Notes under the pieces: model-generated
What the model saw: the letters and a program-made list of their open reading frames with translations, nothing else
Databases searched by the model: none
What the model was told of the DNA's origin: nothing
Position numbers and translations under genes: made by a program
NCBI RefSeq assembly: GCF_030389965.1
Contig: NZ_CP128399.1
Span: 2,160,934 to 2,224,933 of the forward strand
Origin: Candidatus Chlorohelix allophototropha
GTDB lineage: Bacteria > Chloroflexota > Chloroflexia > Chloroheliales > Chloroheliaceae
Direction: 5' to 3'
DNA length: 64,000 bases
Shown: positions 1 through 7,776 of the stretch, one piece after another
Layout: each line of letters opens with the position of its first letter
Numbering within the stretch: position 1 is the stretch's first letter

Positions 1-1
1 T

Positions 2-349
2 TCGGGTACGGTGCTGGCAGCGTGGGTTAAAGTCAGAGGGGAAGAGAGCGGACCACTGTTCTTGCCGGTGAACAAAGTGGGAAAGCTGCAGAAGCGGCGT
101 TTGAGCGACCAGGCGGTGCTATGGATCTTGTCGCAGCGGGGCAAGGAGGCGGGGCTGGAACATTTTAGCCCGCACGATATGCGGCGCACCTTCATTTCGG
201 ATCTGTTGGATGCGGGAGCGGATATTGCCACCGTGCAGAAGTTGGCGGGACATGCCAGCGTCACCACCACCGCCCGCTATGACCGGCGGGGAGAGGTTGC
301 CAAGCAGAAGGCCGCCGAGTTGATCAAGCTGCCCTTCGACCAGGAGTAA
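2..349 (+). CDS. Tyrosine recombinase/integrase, C-terminal part (cut by window edge)
   Basis: The reading frame is open to the left edge of the window, so this is the C-terminal end of a longer gene. It encodes the catalytic C-lobe of a phage-type (XerC/D-like) site-specific recombinase. The motif [12 protein letters not shown] carries the His and Arg of the active site. [14 protein letters not shown] supplies the second His and the nucleophilic Tyr. The upstream catalytic Arg would lie outside the window. The protein ends about 20 residues after the Tyr, as is usual in this family. Such enzymes integrate and excise mobile DNA. No attachment site is visible next to it. Fold assignment is confident; which element it belongs to is unknown. 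Confidence 0.85.
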   Translation, partial: SGTVLAAWVKVRGEESGPLFLPVNKVGKLQKRRLSDQAVLWILSQRGKEAGLEHFSPHDMRRTFISDLLDAGADIATVQKLAGHASVTTTARYDRRGEVAKQKAAELIKLPFDQE

Positions 350-810
350 AGTAAGGGATTGCCTTTCTTTGAGCGAATGTGTCCCCAATAGCAGGGGGTG
401 AAGCCAGTAACAAGGCAACGCGATAGGCTGAAATGGGTTTACTAAAGAGGAGCGTAAGCAAGTAACCCCCGTTATGAGCGCTAAAGTAATAATCAGGGTT
501 CCAACCCACTTGCGAAATTCTTCAAAATACAATGGAATAAAATGATACAATACTCAATACCTTGTACTCAGCAATCTGGGAATTGAGTCAGTCTATTCCG
601 TTGCTGATAAAGTGGGTTCAGTTCCTGGTAAAGTGGCAACTAAAGAAACCGAAACCCTTATTTTGATTGAATTTGCCCTTCAATTCCGATAGTCTTCGGC
701 AAATGAATGAGTTGATAGGTTCTATTTTTTGAGTGTTATCAACTCGCTCGGAAGACTACCAGAAATTCTATATATTCTTATATCTAACTTTTTTACTATT
801 GGAGCAAACC
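350..810. other. Intergenic region without a recognisable gene
   Basis: About 460 bases between the integrase end and the ABC-F start. I see no convincing gene, RNA or repeat. An in-frame GTG at 733 could add 26 residues to the next gene, but they look unlike an ABC-F N-terminus. Confidence 0.5.
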
Positions 811-2490
811 ATGCTGGTGCGTGCAATCCAGGTTAATAAATATTTCGGTGGCAATCTAGTTTTTGATAACCTGGACTTTGAAATTAAAAGGGGCGATAAA
901 ATTGCCTTGATCGGTGAAAACGGCAGCGGAAAATCCACGCTGTTTAAAATCCTGGCTGGCAAACAGCCGCCCGATTCTGGGACGGTGGTTATTCCACGAG
1001 GTACCTCGATTGATTATTTAGAACAAGAACCGCAGGCTAATCCGGATGATACCGTACTGGATATGGTAATGAGCGCAGACCCAAAAATTGTCAGTCTCCA
1101 TAAGCAACTCCAGGAATTGGAAGCCCACATGGGTGACCCTGCGGTTACCGCTGACCCAGCCCAGTTCCAGAATATTTTGGACAAGTACGGCCTAATCCAG
1201 GAGCAGTTCGACCGGAGCGGGGGTTACAATTACGAGGCCAAAATTAAGTCGGTTCTTAAAGGTATCGGCTTTTCCGAGGAACAACTCAGCCAACCGGCTA
1301 CCAAACTGAGCGGTGGTGAGAAAAAGTTAATCGGCTTAGCCCAGTTGCTGGTAAAGGAACCGGACTTACTTTTACTGGACGAACCGGATAATCATCTGGA
1401 TATCAAAGCTAAAGACTGGCTAGAACAATATATTATGTCCCACGATGGCGCAGTAGCCACCATTTCCCACGACCGCTATTTTTTAGACCGTTTTATCAAC
1501 CATATTTTCGAGCTGGAAGATGGCAAGATTTACGAGTACCACTGTAACTATTCGGGTTTCCGAGAGGCCAAACAACGCCGGTTGGAAAAAGAAGCCCAGC
1601 TTTACGAAATGCAAAAACGCGAGCTAAAGGAGTTGGAAAAAACCGCCCGTCGGTTGAAATTATGGGCTTCTTTGAACCTGAAGTTTGCAGGTCGGGCTCA
1701 GAGCAAAAAGCGGCAGCTCAATGCCCGCAAAGCCGAACTGGAAAATACCCCCAAGCCGACCCTCAACCGGAACACGGTCGAGCTTGAATTCGGGCAAGAG
1801 GAACGCAGCGGCAAAATAGCCTTGCGGCTGAAAGCAGTAGCAATGACCTACGGCACCCGCCAACTATACGCCCCTTTTGACCTTTCAATCCACTATGGTG
1901 AAAGAATTGGCCTGGTTGGGCCAAATGGCAGCGGAAAAACTGCTCTTTTCAAATTGATCCTTGGCGAAGAAATACCAACCACCGGCACCGTCCAACTGGG
2001 CGCTCGGGTAAAAGTGGGCTACTATTCACAAGAACAAGAAACACTCGACCTTCGTCAGACCCCGGTAGATTACGTTCGCTCGATCCAACCCATGATTGAT
2101 GAAAAAGCAGTAGCCCTGCTTAAGGGCCGTCTGCTACTCGATTATGACGAATGTTTTACCCCCATCGGCAATTTGAGCGGCGGTCAGAAAAGCCGTCTGC
2201 AACTGGTCGGGTTGGGTCTGAAGGGTATCAACTTTCTGCTTTTGGATGAGCCTACTAACAACCTGGATATTCCTTCAATGATCGTGTTGGAAGATGCCTT
2301 GATAGATTTCGAGGGTACTATCCTGGTAATTTCGCATGACCGATATTTCCTTGACCAGGTGGTGGATAAAATTGTAGCTATCGAAAACGGACAGATCAAA
2401 GAGTACCTTGGCAACTTCACCGATTTCTACGAACGTACCGCCGGGAAGATCGACCTGGGTACTCTGAACATGCCCAAACGCAAAAGCTAA
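811..2490 (+). CDS. ABC-F family ATPase (ribosome-associated, Uup/EttA type)
   Basis: Soluble protein of 559 residues with two ABC ATPase domains in tandem and no membrane segments, the layout of ABC-F proteins that act on the ribosome in translation or antibiotic protection. Domain 1 has Walker A GENGSGKS, signature LSGGEKK and Walker B LLLLDEPDNHLD. Domain 2 has GPNGSGKT, LSGGQKSR and FLLLDEPTNNLD. A charged linker (roughly residues 245-315), rich in Lys, Arg and Glu, separates them, as expected for the P-site tRNA-interaction motif. The ATG at 811 is chosen because GGAG lies 6 bases upstream and the N-terminus MLVRAIQVNKYFGG fits the family. Domain 1 has DEPDN where most members have DEPTN. 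Subfamily and any resistance role cannot be decided by eye. Confidence 0.9.
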   Translation: MLVRAIQVNKYFGGNLVFDNLDFEIKRGDKIALIGENGSGKSTLFKILAGKQPPDSGTVVIPRGTSIDYLEQEPQANPDDTVLDMVMSADPKIVSLHKQLQELEAHMGDPAVTADPAQFQNILDKYGLIQEQFDRSGGYNYEAKIKSVLKGIGFSEEQLSQPATKLSGGEKKLIGLAQLLVKEPDLLLLDEPDNHLDIKAKDWLEQYIMSHDGAVATISHDRYFLDRFINHIFELEDGKIYEYHCNYSGFREAKQRRLEKEAQLYEMQKRELKELEKTARRLKLWASLNLKFAGRAQSKKRQLNARKAELENTPKPTLNRNTVELEFGQEERSGKIALRLKAVAMTYGTRQLYAPFDLSIHYGERIGLVGPNGSGKTALFKLILGEEIPTTGTVQLGARVKVGYYSQEQETLDLRQTPVDYVRSIQPMIDEKAVALLKGRLLLDYDECFTPIGNLSGGQKSRLQLVGLGLKGINFLLLDEPTNNLDIPSMIVLEDALIDFEGTILVISHDRYFLDQVVDKIVAIENGQIKEYLGNFTDFYERTAGKIDLGTLNMPKRKS

Positions 2491-2524
2491 GTTTCAAGCT
2501 GGGGTATTAAATATCTAAGCTCGA

Positions 2525-2540
2525 CTTATATAATAGTTTT
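2525..2540 (+). repeat. Left 16-bp inverted repeat of the IS110-like element
   Basis: CTTATATAATAGTTTT, exactly complementary to 4161-4176. It lies 41 bases beyond the 3' end of the transposase gene. A less perfect outer match (AGCTC about 7 bases further out) is present on both sides. Confidence 0.75.
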
Positions 2541-2580
2541 AGGTAGTAACAGTTAGGTACAAAGAAGCCATCGTAGTTTG

Positions 2581-3867
2581 TCAAGCCACCTGAGCAACCA
2601 ATGGTAACTCTTTGGCCACAAACTTAGCACCGATCCAGACTTTTTTCGGGTCGAAGGTGCTGTCGTTCTTTAACAAAGAGTAAGCTGTGATTAACATCTT
2701 ACGCATAACCGCCATCAATGCACTGCGCCCATTCATGCCACGCTTCCTTAATTCGCGGTAATAGTCCCCAAAGGCAGATACTTTAAGACGCAAACTGACT
2801 AATGCCGCCATGTATAACAGGCGCCGCAACCGACCACTGCCACGCTTGGAAAGTTTCACCTTGCCTTTCCATTTTCCGCTTTCCTTCACGGTTAAATCTA
2901 GCCCAGCGTAGGCCACCACCTGATTACAATTGGTAAAACGTCCAACTTCGCCTAGCTCTGCCCGTAACCCTGCGATGGTTTTTGGTCCAAATTCGGGGAT
3001 TTCAGCCAACTTCTTGGCTGCTTCATCTTTTTGCAGTAGTTGAGCAATTTCACTTTCTAAAATCTCAAGGTTAGCCTGGGTATGTAGCAATTGGTCGCAC
3101 AAAATCACTAAGCCCTGGGCACGGGCATTACTGGCAAGCCCACTACTGGCAGATTTTTTACTCAATGTAAGTAGCCGTTCAGCGGTTTTCAAACCATAAT
3201 GACCGTTACTTAATTCAATGAGTTTAGCACTTAGAATTCCTATAGGAACTTCTGCAATTGCTTGACGGCTAGGATATAGCTTTAATAAGGACAGGGCAGT
3301 GGGGCGGCAGGGGTCAGCAAAGACCTGAGTATATTCTGGAAATATAACAAAAAGTAAGGCGTGAATTTCATTTCGATAGCGACCAATTTCATCGGCTAGG
3401 TTGGAATGAAGCCGAACTAATTCGCGATAGGTCGCCACCAAATCACCTGGCACATAAGCTGGTCGAGCCTCATCGCTTAGGACTACCCTGGCAATCGTTC
3501 CAGCATCCAAGGCATCAGTTTTAGCCCGTAAACCACGACGTTGTGCGAACTGATGGGTTTGGACCGGATGTAAAAGAATTAAATTATAACCCAATCTGGC
3601 TAGATAGTGATACAAGTTTTCCCAGTAACGTCCAGTCGCTTCCAAGCCGATGGTGATTTGAGCTGGTATTACCCCTAAACTTTCGAGCTTAGTCAGCACA
3701 AAAGCATAACCTTGCGCGTCATTAGTAAATTCGAGAGGCTTGATGACTACTGTTTTGTCAGGGCGAAGTACACTTATACTACACTTCTCACAACCTACAT
3801 CAATACCCACGGCAAACAGCCGACCTATTGAGGCTTGCTTTGGGGTTTCAGATGGAGGAGTAATCAT
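2581..3867 (-). CDS. IS110-family transposase (DEDD recombinase)
   Basis: A protein of 428 residues that catalyses movement of the surrounding element. The N-terminal DEDD RuvC-like domain shows VGIDVGCEK (first Asp), GLEATGRYWEN (Glu) and KTDALDA (paired Asp). The C-terminal transposase_20 domain shows PEFGPKTIAGLRAELG and NQVVAYAGLDLTVKESGKW, with the conserved Ser-containing region used as nucleophile in this family (GSGRLRR). A coiled stretch lies between the domains. The start at 3867 (MITPPSET) is preferred over an in-frame ATG at 3978 because the residues before it have no family character and that DNA looks like structured leader. No frameshift is seen, so the element may be active. 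Confidence 0.93.
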   Translation of the reverse strand: MITPPSETPKQASIGRLFAVGIDVGCEKCSISVLRPDKTVVIKPLEFTNDAQGYAFVLTKLESLGVIPAQITIGLEATGRYWENLYHYLARLGYNLILLHPVQTHQFAQRRGLRAKTDALDAGTIARVVLSDEARPAYVPGDLVATYRELVRLHSNLADEIGRYRNEIHALLFVIFPEYTQVFADPCRPTALSLLKLYPSRQAIAEVPIGILSAKLIELSNGHYGLKTAERLLTLSKKSASSGLASNARAQGLVILCDQLLHTQANLEILESEIAQLLQKDEAAKKLAEIPEFGPKTIAGLRAELGEVGRFTNCNQVVAYAGLDLTVKESGKWKGKVKLSKRGSGRLRRLLYMAALVSLRLKVSAFGDYYRELRKRGMNGRSALMAVMRKMLITAYSLLKNDSTFDPKKVWIGAKFVAKELPLVAQVA

Positions 3868-4160
3868 TTTTTGCACCTTAGTCCAGCTAAAAGGGCTGCT
3901 ACACAATACACTATTGAACTTACGGGACACCCAACCATTCAGCGCGTGCGTAAGCTTATCGCGGATAGCCAGTCGCATAACTGCGCTGTAACAAGCCTAA
4001 TTGCCGCTACTAGCGCTAATGGTCGGGGAACAGTCTTTGCAAGTCGGTCTTCTCCACTGCTATCCAGTTATGAAGCCGTAAGTCGAGACCTCGGTTCTCC
4101 CGTTACCATCAGTCTATTAGCTTTTGAGTACTTTGCTGTAGTCTAAGCTTTTCTTTGTTC
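3868..4160 (-). ncRNA. Candidate bridge RNA / structured leader of the IS110 element
   Basis: The minus-strand sequence between the inverted repeat and the transposase start is not convincingly coding. It can pair over a distance: GGATAGC (4059-4065) with GCTATCC (3963-3969) encloses about 90 bases. Inside that are a short hairpin CGCA-GTTA-TGCG and the palindrome TAGCGCTA; CAATA-GTG-TATTG forms a further hairpin nearer the gene. IS110 elements are known to carry a bridge RNA in the non-coding end upstream of the recombinase; its two loops pair with target and donor DNA. Position, length and pairing fit, but loop assignments and transcript ends are inference. Confidence 0.5.
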
Positions 4161-4176
4161 AAAACTATTATATAAG
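4161..4176 (-). repeat. Right 16-bp inverted repeat of the IS110-like element
   Basis: Exact inverted copy of 2525-2540. It coincides with the place where the neighbouring IS4-like transposase loses family resemblance. Confidence 0.75.
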
Positions 4177-4603
4177 CTTGAGCTAAATGTCCCTTTTTAG
4201 CCTTAACCACCAACCAACCCAAAGGTAAAGCCCGCCCCTGATATACTACACTGATTACTAAGCCCATTCCACCAGCACCAACCTGACTGCCATCTATCAC
4301 CAGTACCAGTGGACAATGACACAGGCTACTCAGCAATTGTTTGGCGAAAGGAGCATACACCACTTTTTGGTTAAAGTTATCATTTTTGAGCAATCGGCGC
4401 ATTCGGATGATGCGGCTTTCCCGTTTAGTTTTATCTGGCACTTTGGCGGCGATATTAGGCAACGCACTATGCCGACTACCTACAATCCCACTGATCACCA
4501 TCGCTAGAATTGTTAAATATTGTAATTCGCGCCCCTGCGCTTGTGGGTGGAGTTGCAACAATTGCTGTTTTATGGCACGATGTCGGCGAAGGTTGTCACT
4601 CAT
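4177..4603 (-). pseudogene. IS4-like transposase, N-terminal fragment
   Basis: About 140 residues of a DDE transposase. The start at 4603 (MSDNLRRHRA) has AAGGA 8 bases upstream. The region LVLVIDGSQVGAGGMGLVISVVYQGRALPL contains the first catalytic Asp, and LGWLVVKAKKGHL follows as in IS4-type enzymes that I know. After KKGHL the expected second Asp and the Glu are missing. The frame instead enters the inverted repeat of the IS110 element and stops at 4109. The C-terminal two thirds are not on the other side of the IS110 element. The gene is therefore dead. Confidence 0.8.
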
Positions 4604-4769
4604 TTTGGTATCCTTTTGCTTTCTACTTTGGTCGGTAAGAAAACTACAGTTTACCACTCTGCCTCAACCTTCTCCTCCTTTTCCTCTCCTTTATATCTGT
4701 ACGGTAGCAAAAAGATTAAAGACCAAATTTGATGCCGCTGCTCAAAAAACTCTAGTTTCTAGGGGTTGG

Positions 4770-5198
4770 TTAGTCTCGAGGAGGATGCCAACCCGTCTTT
4801 ACCCATATACGCCTCGAACGCACCAGGTAATAGCGGTTTAGGTTCAGGGCTACTATAGTGGCTCTTCCGGTACTGGTTAACCCAATAATCCTATCGCCTT
4901 CAGGCGTCCAACGAAAATGTTCATTCCAAACTTGTTTGCGGGGGTTGAACAGCGCTACTTCTTCGTCTGTTAAAGGGTCACGGGCGGTTGTACGGTCATT
5001 TTTCGCGTTATTACAGGCTGAACAGGCTAGCCATAGATTTTCTTCGTTGGTTTCTCCCTGTTGTGCTCTTGGAACCAAATGATCTAATTCCATTTCCATT
5101 CCCACAACTTCTTCTTGGGTTAGGCAATAACCGCAACGATATTTAGCTTGCGCTGTCACCCGTTTTCTGAGAGCTTTCGGAATATATGTGCCGCTCAC
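4770..5198 (-). CDS. HNH endonuclease
   Basis: A 142-residue protein with a classic HNH nuclease core: CGYC near residue 22, MELDHLVPRAQQGE with the catalytic DH, then ENLWLACSACNNAKNDR, whose CSAC completes the Zn-binding set. The remaining C-terminal part (residues about 80-142) is a small conserved extension of unknown role, with HFRWTPEGDRIIGLTSTGRAT. The start ATG overlaps the stop region of the upstream ribbon-helix-helix gene by four bases (5195-5198), so the two are co-translated. This could be a toxin/antitoxin-like pair or a small defence or homing nuclease; the sequence does not decide between these. Confidence 0.85.
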   Translation of the reverse strand: MSGTYIPKALRKRVTAQAKYRCGYCLTQEEVVGMEMELDHLVPRAQQGETNEENLWLACSACNNAKNDRTTARDPLTDEEVALFNPRKQVWNEHFRWTPEGDRIIGLTSTGRATIVALNLNRYYLVRSRRIWVKTGWHPPRD

Positions 5199-5620
5199 GC
5201 GATTTTCTTATTTGTCAGCTTTGTCAGCTTCGAAATATCGTAACCTCGCTCAATCAGAATATCCATTGCTTCGGAGCGGAGCACAATAACCTTTTCATAA
5301 TCATTGATCAGGTCAGTCAATTCCTTTTCTTCAGCAACTGTCAACGAGTTATTACGGCGTTTATCATGCAGCTTTTCCATCCTACCTATTTGCTTTGCTG
5401 AGAGATGAGTACGAGCTGCCTGCCATACTGTTTTGTCATCTAATAATTGCAAAGCTGCTACTGTATTTGCCAAATCTGCTGGTAATTTCTCATCTTCCGG
5501 GATGATGGTGGCCGCAATCTCAACCAACTCGTCTTCAACGCTTCGTCGGGTTTGTTCTGCCCGTTCTTTAAGGCGCTGGTAGACCGGTTCCGGCAAGTTT
5601 ACAGTTATCTCCTGGCTCAT
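5195..5620 (-). CDS. Ribbon-helix-helix-like protein, partner of the HNH gene
   Basis: A protein of 141 residues, starting at 5620 (MSQEITVNLPEP); an upstream in-frame ATG at 5650 is less likely. The first 45 residues (ITVNLPEPVYQRLKERAEQTRRSVEDELVE, read as two pieces) have the beta-strand then amphipathic-helix pattern of ribbon-helix-helix DNA-binding antitoxins. The rest is helical and charged, ending in a region with an ERGYDISKL motif. It overlaps the downstream HNH gene by four bases. It may act as antitoxin, repressor or specificity partner for that nuclease. The C-terminal part is unfamiliar to me. Confidence 0.65.
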   Translation of the reverse strand: MSQEITVNLPEPVYQRLKERAEQTRRSVEDELVEIAATIIPEDEKLPADLANTVAALQLLDDKTVWQAARTHLSAKQIGRMEKLHDKRRNNSLTVAEEKELTDLINDYEKVIVLRSEAMDILIERGYDISKLTKLTNKKIA

Positions 5621-5919
5621 AATCTCGTTACCTTCTACGCTTTTAGGCAAGAATTTCTAATTTTTGAATCTTATCTACCCAGAATGAAAGAAATATACAA
5701 AATCACTTGATATCAAGCTGATTATACTTCAGAATGAGCTGGATAACCATAATTCTTACAATTGTGCTTTCAAAAACAGCGATGATTGTGGGAACAAATG
5801 AGGCTAACTGATTTCTGCAATCACTGATTGCAGTTTTTCAGAACCCATCTTTGGAGGCATTGTTCACAGTTTGGTTGATTTTAGAAGGTAACAAAGGGAA
5901 CAACTTATGGGAAGGCTTG

Positions 5920-6903
5920 TTAGAGAAGCTTGAAAACATTTTTTCTATGCCAGTGCAGCGCTTCGAGGTCTGGCAATCTCTCTTCAATGTCAGGTTTGAA
6001 AATCGGTCTATCGCGTACCATCAGAAAAACACCCGGAGCATTACCGCTTAAATTAAGTTGCTCAGATGCTAGCACCAGGTAATTATTAGAAATTCCCGTC
6101 ACCCCATCATCAAAAGCCCAGTGGCATAAATGACAAAGGGCAATTCCATTAGTAATACTATCGTTTTTACTGATACTCCAAGGAACAATATGCGCTGCTG
6201 CTACTGCGGTATGCCCTTCCGCTGTAATCACCCTTAAGCCACAAATAGCGCAACGATGATTGTAGGCTTTCACTACCGCTTTTCTGAAAGCCTGATCTCG
6301 CACCTGTTTTACATATTCTACCGAACCGTCTGCCACTTCCTTAATATTTAAGTTTTGAGCAGGCTTTTTAAGTAAATTCTCACTATACTCGAAAGCAGCT
6401 TTATTCACCTGGCTCAATTCTATGAGTTTATGCTGAATGCTCTCTGAAAAATACTTTTGGACCAAAAGATTTCTAAAAGCATCGCGGACTTCTTTAATAA
6501 CTAACAAGCTGAATAGTGCATCGTCAAATTTTGCCCCGATCAACACTTTTTTCAATCGGGATGCGCTGGGTTTATCACCAGACAGATTTTCAAAACCCGG
6601 CTTCGGTAGAAGATGCCAGAAACCCTCGCCTGTCAGGTGATAAAAAGGCATTCCAATATTGCCTATCTTTTCCGGCGATAACACTTTTGAGCAATATAGA
6701 GTAAAAAGCTCTCCCAGTTCCTGGCTAAGCTCGATTAGATTTGTTCTTATGAACCCTTGTTCGAGGAGGTCTAAAATTGACAATAAAAGGATAGGTTTGT
6801 ATGGGGCAGCATACAGAGTCTCCGCAGGCCATTGGCTGCGATCCTTACTCTGGCGCAAAGTTCCAAACATCTTCAAATAATTTTCAAAAGGTTCGCTACT
6901 CAA
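5920..6903 (-). CDS. HNH restriction endonuclease, possible phosphorothioate-DNA-binding type IV enzyme
   Basis: A 327-residue protein. The C-terminal half carries an HNH_2-type nuclease: CAICGLRV at about residue 220, then AAAHIVPWSIS with the catalytic His, NGIALCHLCHWAFDDG and GISNNY. The N-terminal half contains APYKPILLLSILDLLEQG near residue 33, which resembles the start of the sulfur-binding domain of ScoMcrA/EcoWI-like enzymes that cut phosphorothioated DNA. I recognise this resemblance from memory and cannot verify it here. No dnd modification genes are in the window, as expected for an enzyme that attacks foreign modified DNA. It is transcribed alone, with a gap of about 300 bases to the RHH/HNH pair. 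The nuclease call is firm; the target modification is inference. Confidence 0.75.
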   Translation of the reverse strand: MSSEPFENYLKMFGTLRQSKDRSQWPAETLYAAPYKPILLLSILDLLEQGFIRTNLIELSQELGELFTLYCSKVLSPEKIGNIGMPFYHLTGEGFWHLLPKPGFENLSGDKPSASRLKKVLIGAKFDDALFSLLVIKEVRDAFRNLLVQKYFSESIQHKLIELSQVNKAAFEYSENLLKKPAQNLNIKEVADGSVEYVKQVRDQAFRKAVVKAYNHRCAICGLRVITAEGHTAVAAAHIVPWSISKNDSITNGIALCHLCHWAFDDGVTGISNNYLVLASEQLNLSGNAPGVFLMVRDRPIFKPDIEERLPDLEALHWHRKNVFKLL

Positions 6904-7079
6904 ACTAATTCCTGATTTACTTCAAAATGCTTGAATCCTGAAATGAAATCTTCTATCCAAGATCTGTAGGGATAAAGTGACAATTTTTCCTTATAATATA
7001 CTATGTAGTAGGCTGGACGTGAAGGTATCAAAAAACCGCGGAAGCGAAGTATCGTCAAAGTACGCTTCCGTACATAACA

Positions 7080-7103
7080 AAAGACCACTATATAGTGGTC
7101 TTT
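7080..7103 (-). terminator. Terminator downstream of tRNA-Asp
   Basis: Perfect palindrome AAAGACCACTATATAGTGGTCTTT, followed on the minus strand by a short T-rich stretch (TTTTGTT). It lies about 50 bases beyond the tRNA 3' end and would end its transcript. A second palindrome, CACAATATATTGTG, is at 7116-7129. Confidence 0.65.
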
Positions 7104-7151
7104 GTTTGGGCTTATCACAATATATTGTGGTATATATTGTGAAAAATTTTA

Positions 7152-7225
7152 CGGAAGCGACGGGATTTGAACCCGCGATCTCATCCTTGACAGGGATGCA
7201 TGTTAGGCCGCTACACCACGCCTCC
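7152..7225 (-). tRNA. tRNA-Asp(GTC)
   Basis: Full cloverleaf on the minus strand. The acceptor stem is GGAGGCG/CGCTTCC with one G-U pair. The anticodon stem is CATCC/GGATG around loop CTGTCAA, giving anticodon GTC. The T-loop region is GGGTTCAAATCCC. Discriminator base is G, as expected for Asp. CCA is not encoded. A strong promoter lies directly upstream and a hairpin terminator downstream. Confidence 0.97.
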
Positions 7226-7236
7226 ACACTTAGATG

Positions 7237-7265
7237 ATATTACCAGAAATGTACCATGTTGTCAA
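7237..7265 (-). promoter_or_regulatory. Sigma-70 promoter of tRNA-Asp
   Basis: On the minus strand TTGACA (7260-7265) and TAATAT (7237-7242) are separated by exactly 17 bases. The -10 box ends 12 bases before the tRNA 5' end, so the transcript would start just ahead of it. Confidence 0.85.
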
Positions 7266-7302
7266 ATAGGTTTTGAGCCTAGGTAATACCCTAACACTTC
7301 TT

Positions 7303-7578
7303 TTAGCTAGCAACGTCAAACTTGGACTTGAATTTAGCTACCAAACGAGATTTGCGACGAGCAGCCTGATTCTTATGAATAATGCCCTTTTGAGCTGCTT
7401 TATCCAATTTACTTATAGCAATTCGAACGCTTTCCAGGCTAGATTCCTGGTTTCCATTTTCAACGGAAATATTAGCGTTTTTCACATAGGTTTTAAGAGA
7501 GCTACGCACCGGACCGTTACGTAGGGTCTTGCGCTCATCCTGGCGGATTTGTTTAATTGATGCTTTCAGGTTAGCCAA
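7303..7578 (-). CDS. rpsT: 30S ribosomal protein S20
   Basis: Small basic helical protein that binds 16S rRNA in the 30S subunit. The sequence ANLKASIKQIRQDERK, the middle NGPVRSSLKTYVKNA and the C-terminal HKNQAARRKSRL are typical of S20. I place the start at a TTG (7576-7578), giving MANLKASIK, which matches the usual S20 N-terminus. A strong GGAGG lies 11 bases upstream of it. The ATG at 7602 would add eight unrelated residues and would place the Shine-Dalgarno sequence inside the gene. It has its own promoter and is followed by tRNA-Asp with a separate promoter. Confidence 0.93.
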   Translation of the reverse strand: MANLKASIKQIRQDERKTLRNGPVRSSLKTYVKNANISVENGNQESSLESVRIAISKLDKAAQKGIIHKNQAARRKSRLVAKFKSKFDVAS

Positions 7579-7649
7579 AGCTTCCAGTTCCTCCTGCCCC
7601 ATTCTATAAAGGGGTTCTAAAAATTCGCACTTCAGACTGATGGAGAAGT

Positions 7650-7678
7650 ATTATATCAGAAAGATTAGTGCCTTGCAA
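7650..7678 (-). promoter_or_regulatory. Sigma-70 promoter of rpsT
   Basis: Minus-strand TTGCAA (7673-7678) and TATAAT (7650-7655) with a 17-base spacer. The predicted start is about 65 bases upstream of the rpsT TTG, leaving a leader in which S20 autoregulation could act. Confidence 0.8.
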
Positions 7679-7776
7679 ACCGGCCAGGGCGTTTCAGAGA
7701 ATAACAAAACAAGCAAAAGTTTCGATTCGCTAAAATGGTAGTGACCAAACAAACCAAAATAACGAAAGGAAGCAAG

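Larger units (their letters stand above)
2525..4176 (-). mobile_element. IS110-family insertion element bounded by 16-bp inverted repeats
   Basis: A segment of about 1.65 kb holds one IS110-type transposase gene on the minus strand and a leader of nearly 300 bases upstream of it. It is bracketed by a perfect 16-bp inverted repeat at 2525-2540 and 4161-4176. The exact outer ends are not resolved. The right side abuts a truncated IS4-like transposase, whose reading frame runs into the repeat and then loses family resemblance, so this element or a rearrangement around it broke that gene. Subterminal inverted repeats are reported for the IS1111 subgroup, while a long upstream non-coding end is typical of the IS110 subgroup; this element shows both features. 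Confidence 0.7.

Noticed and set aside
119-550. A 143-residue minus-strand open frame over the integrase end
   Set aside because: It lies antisense to a clear recombinase domain and has no family features; a shadow frame.
3868-3978. N-terminal extension of the IS110 transposase
   Set aside because: The 37 extra residues have no family similarity, and the DNA there looks like structured leader.
7039-7070. Attachment site made from the tRNA-Asp 3' end
   Set aside because: Only about nine bases match; the sequence is better explained as a local hairpin (CGGAAGCG/CGCTTCCG).
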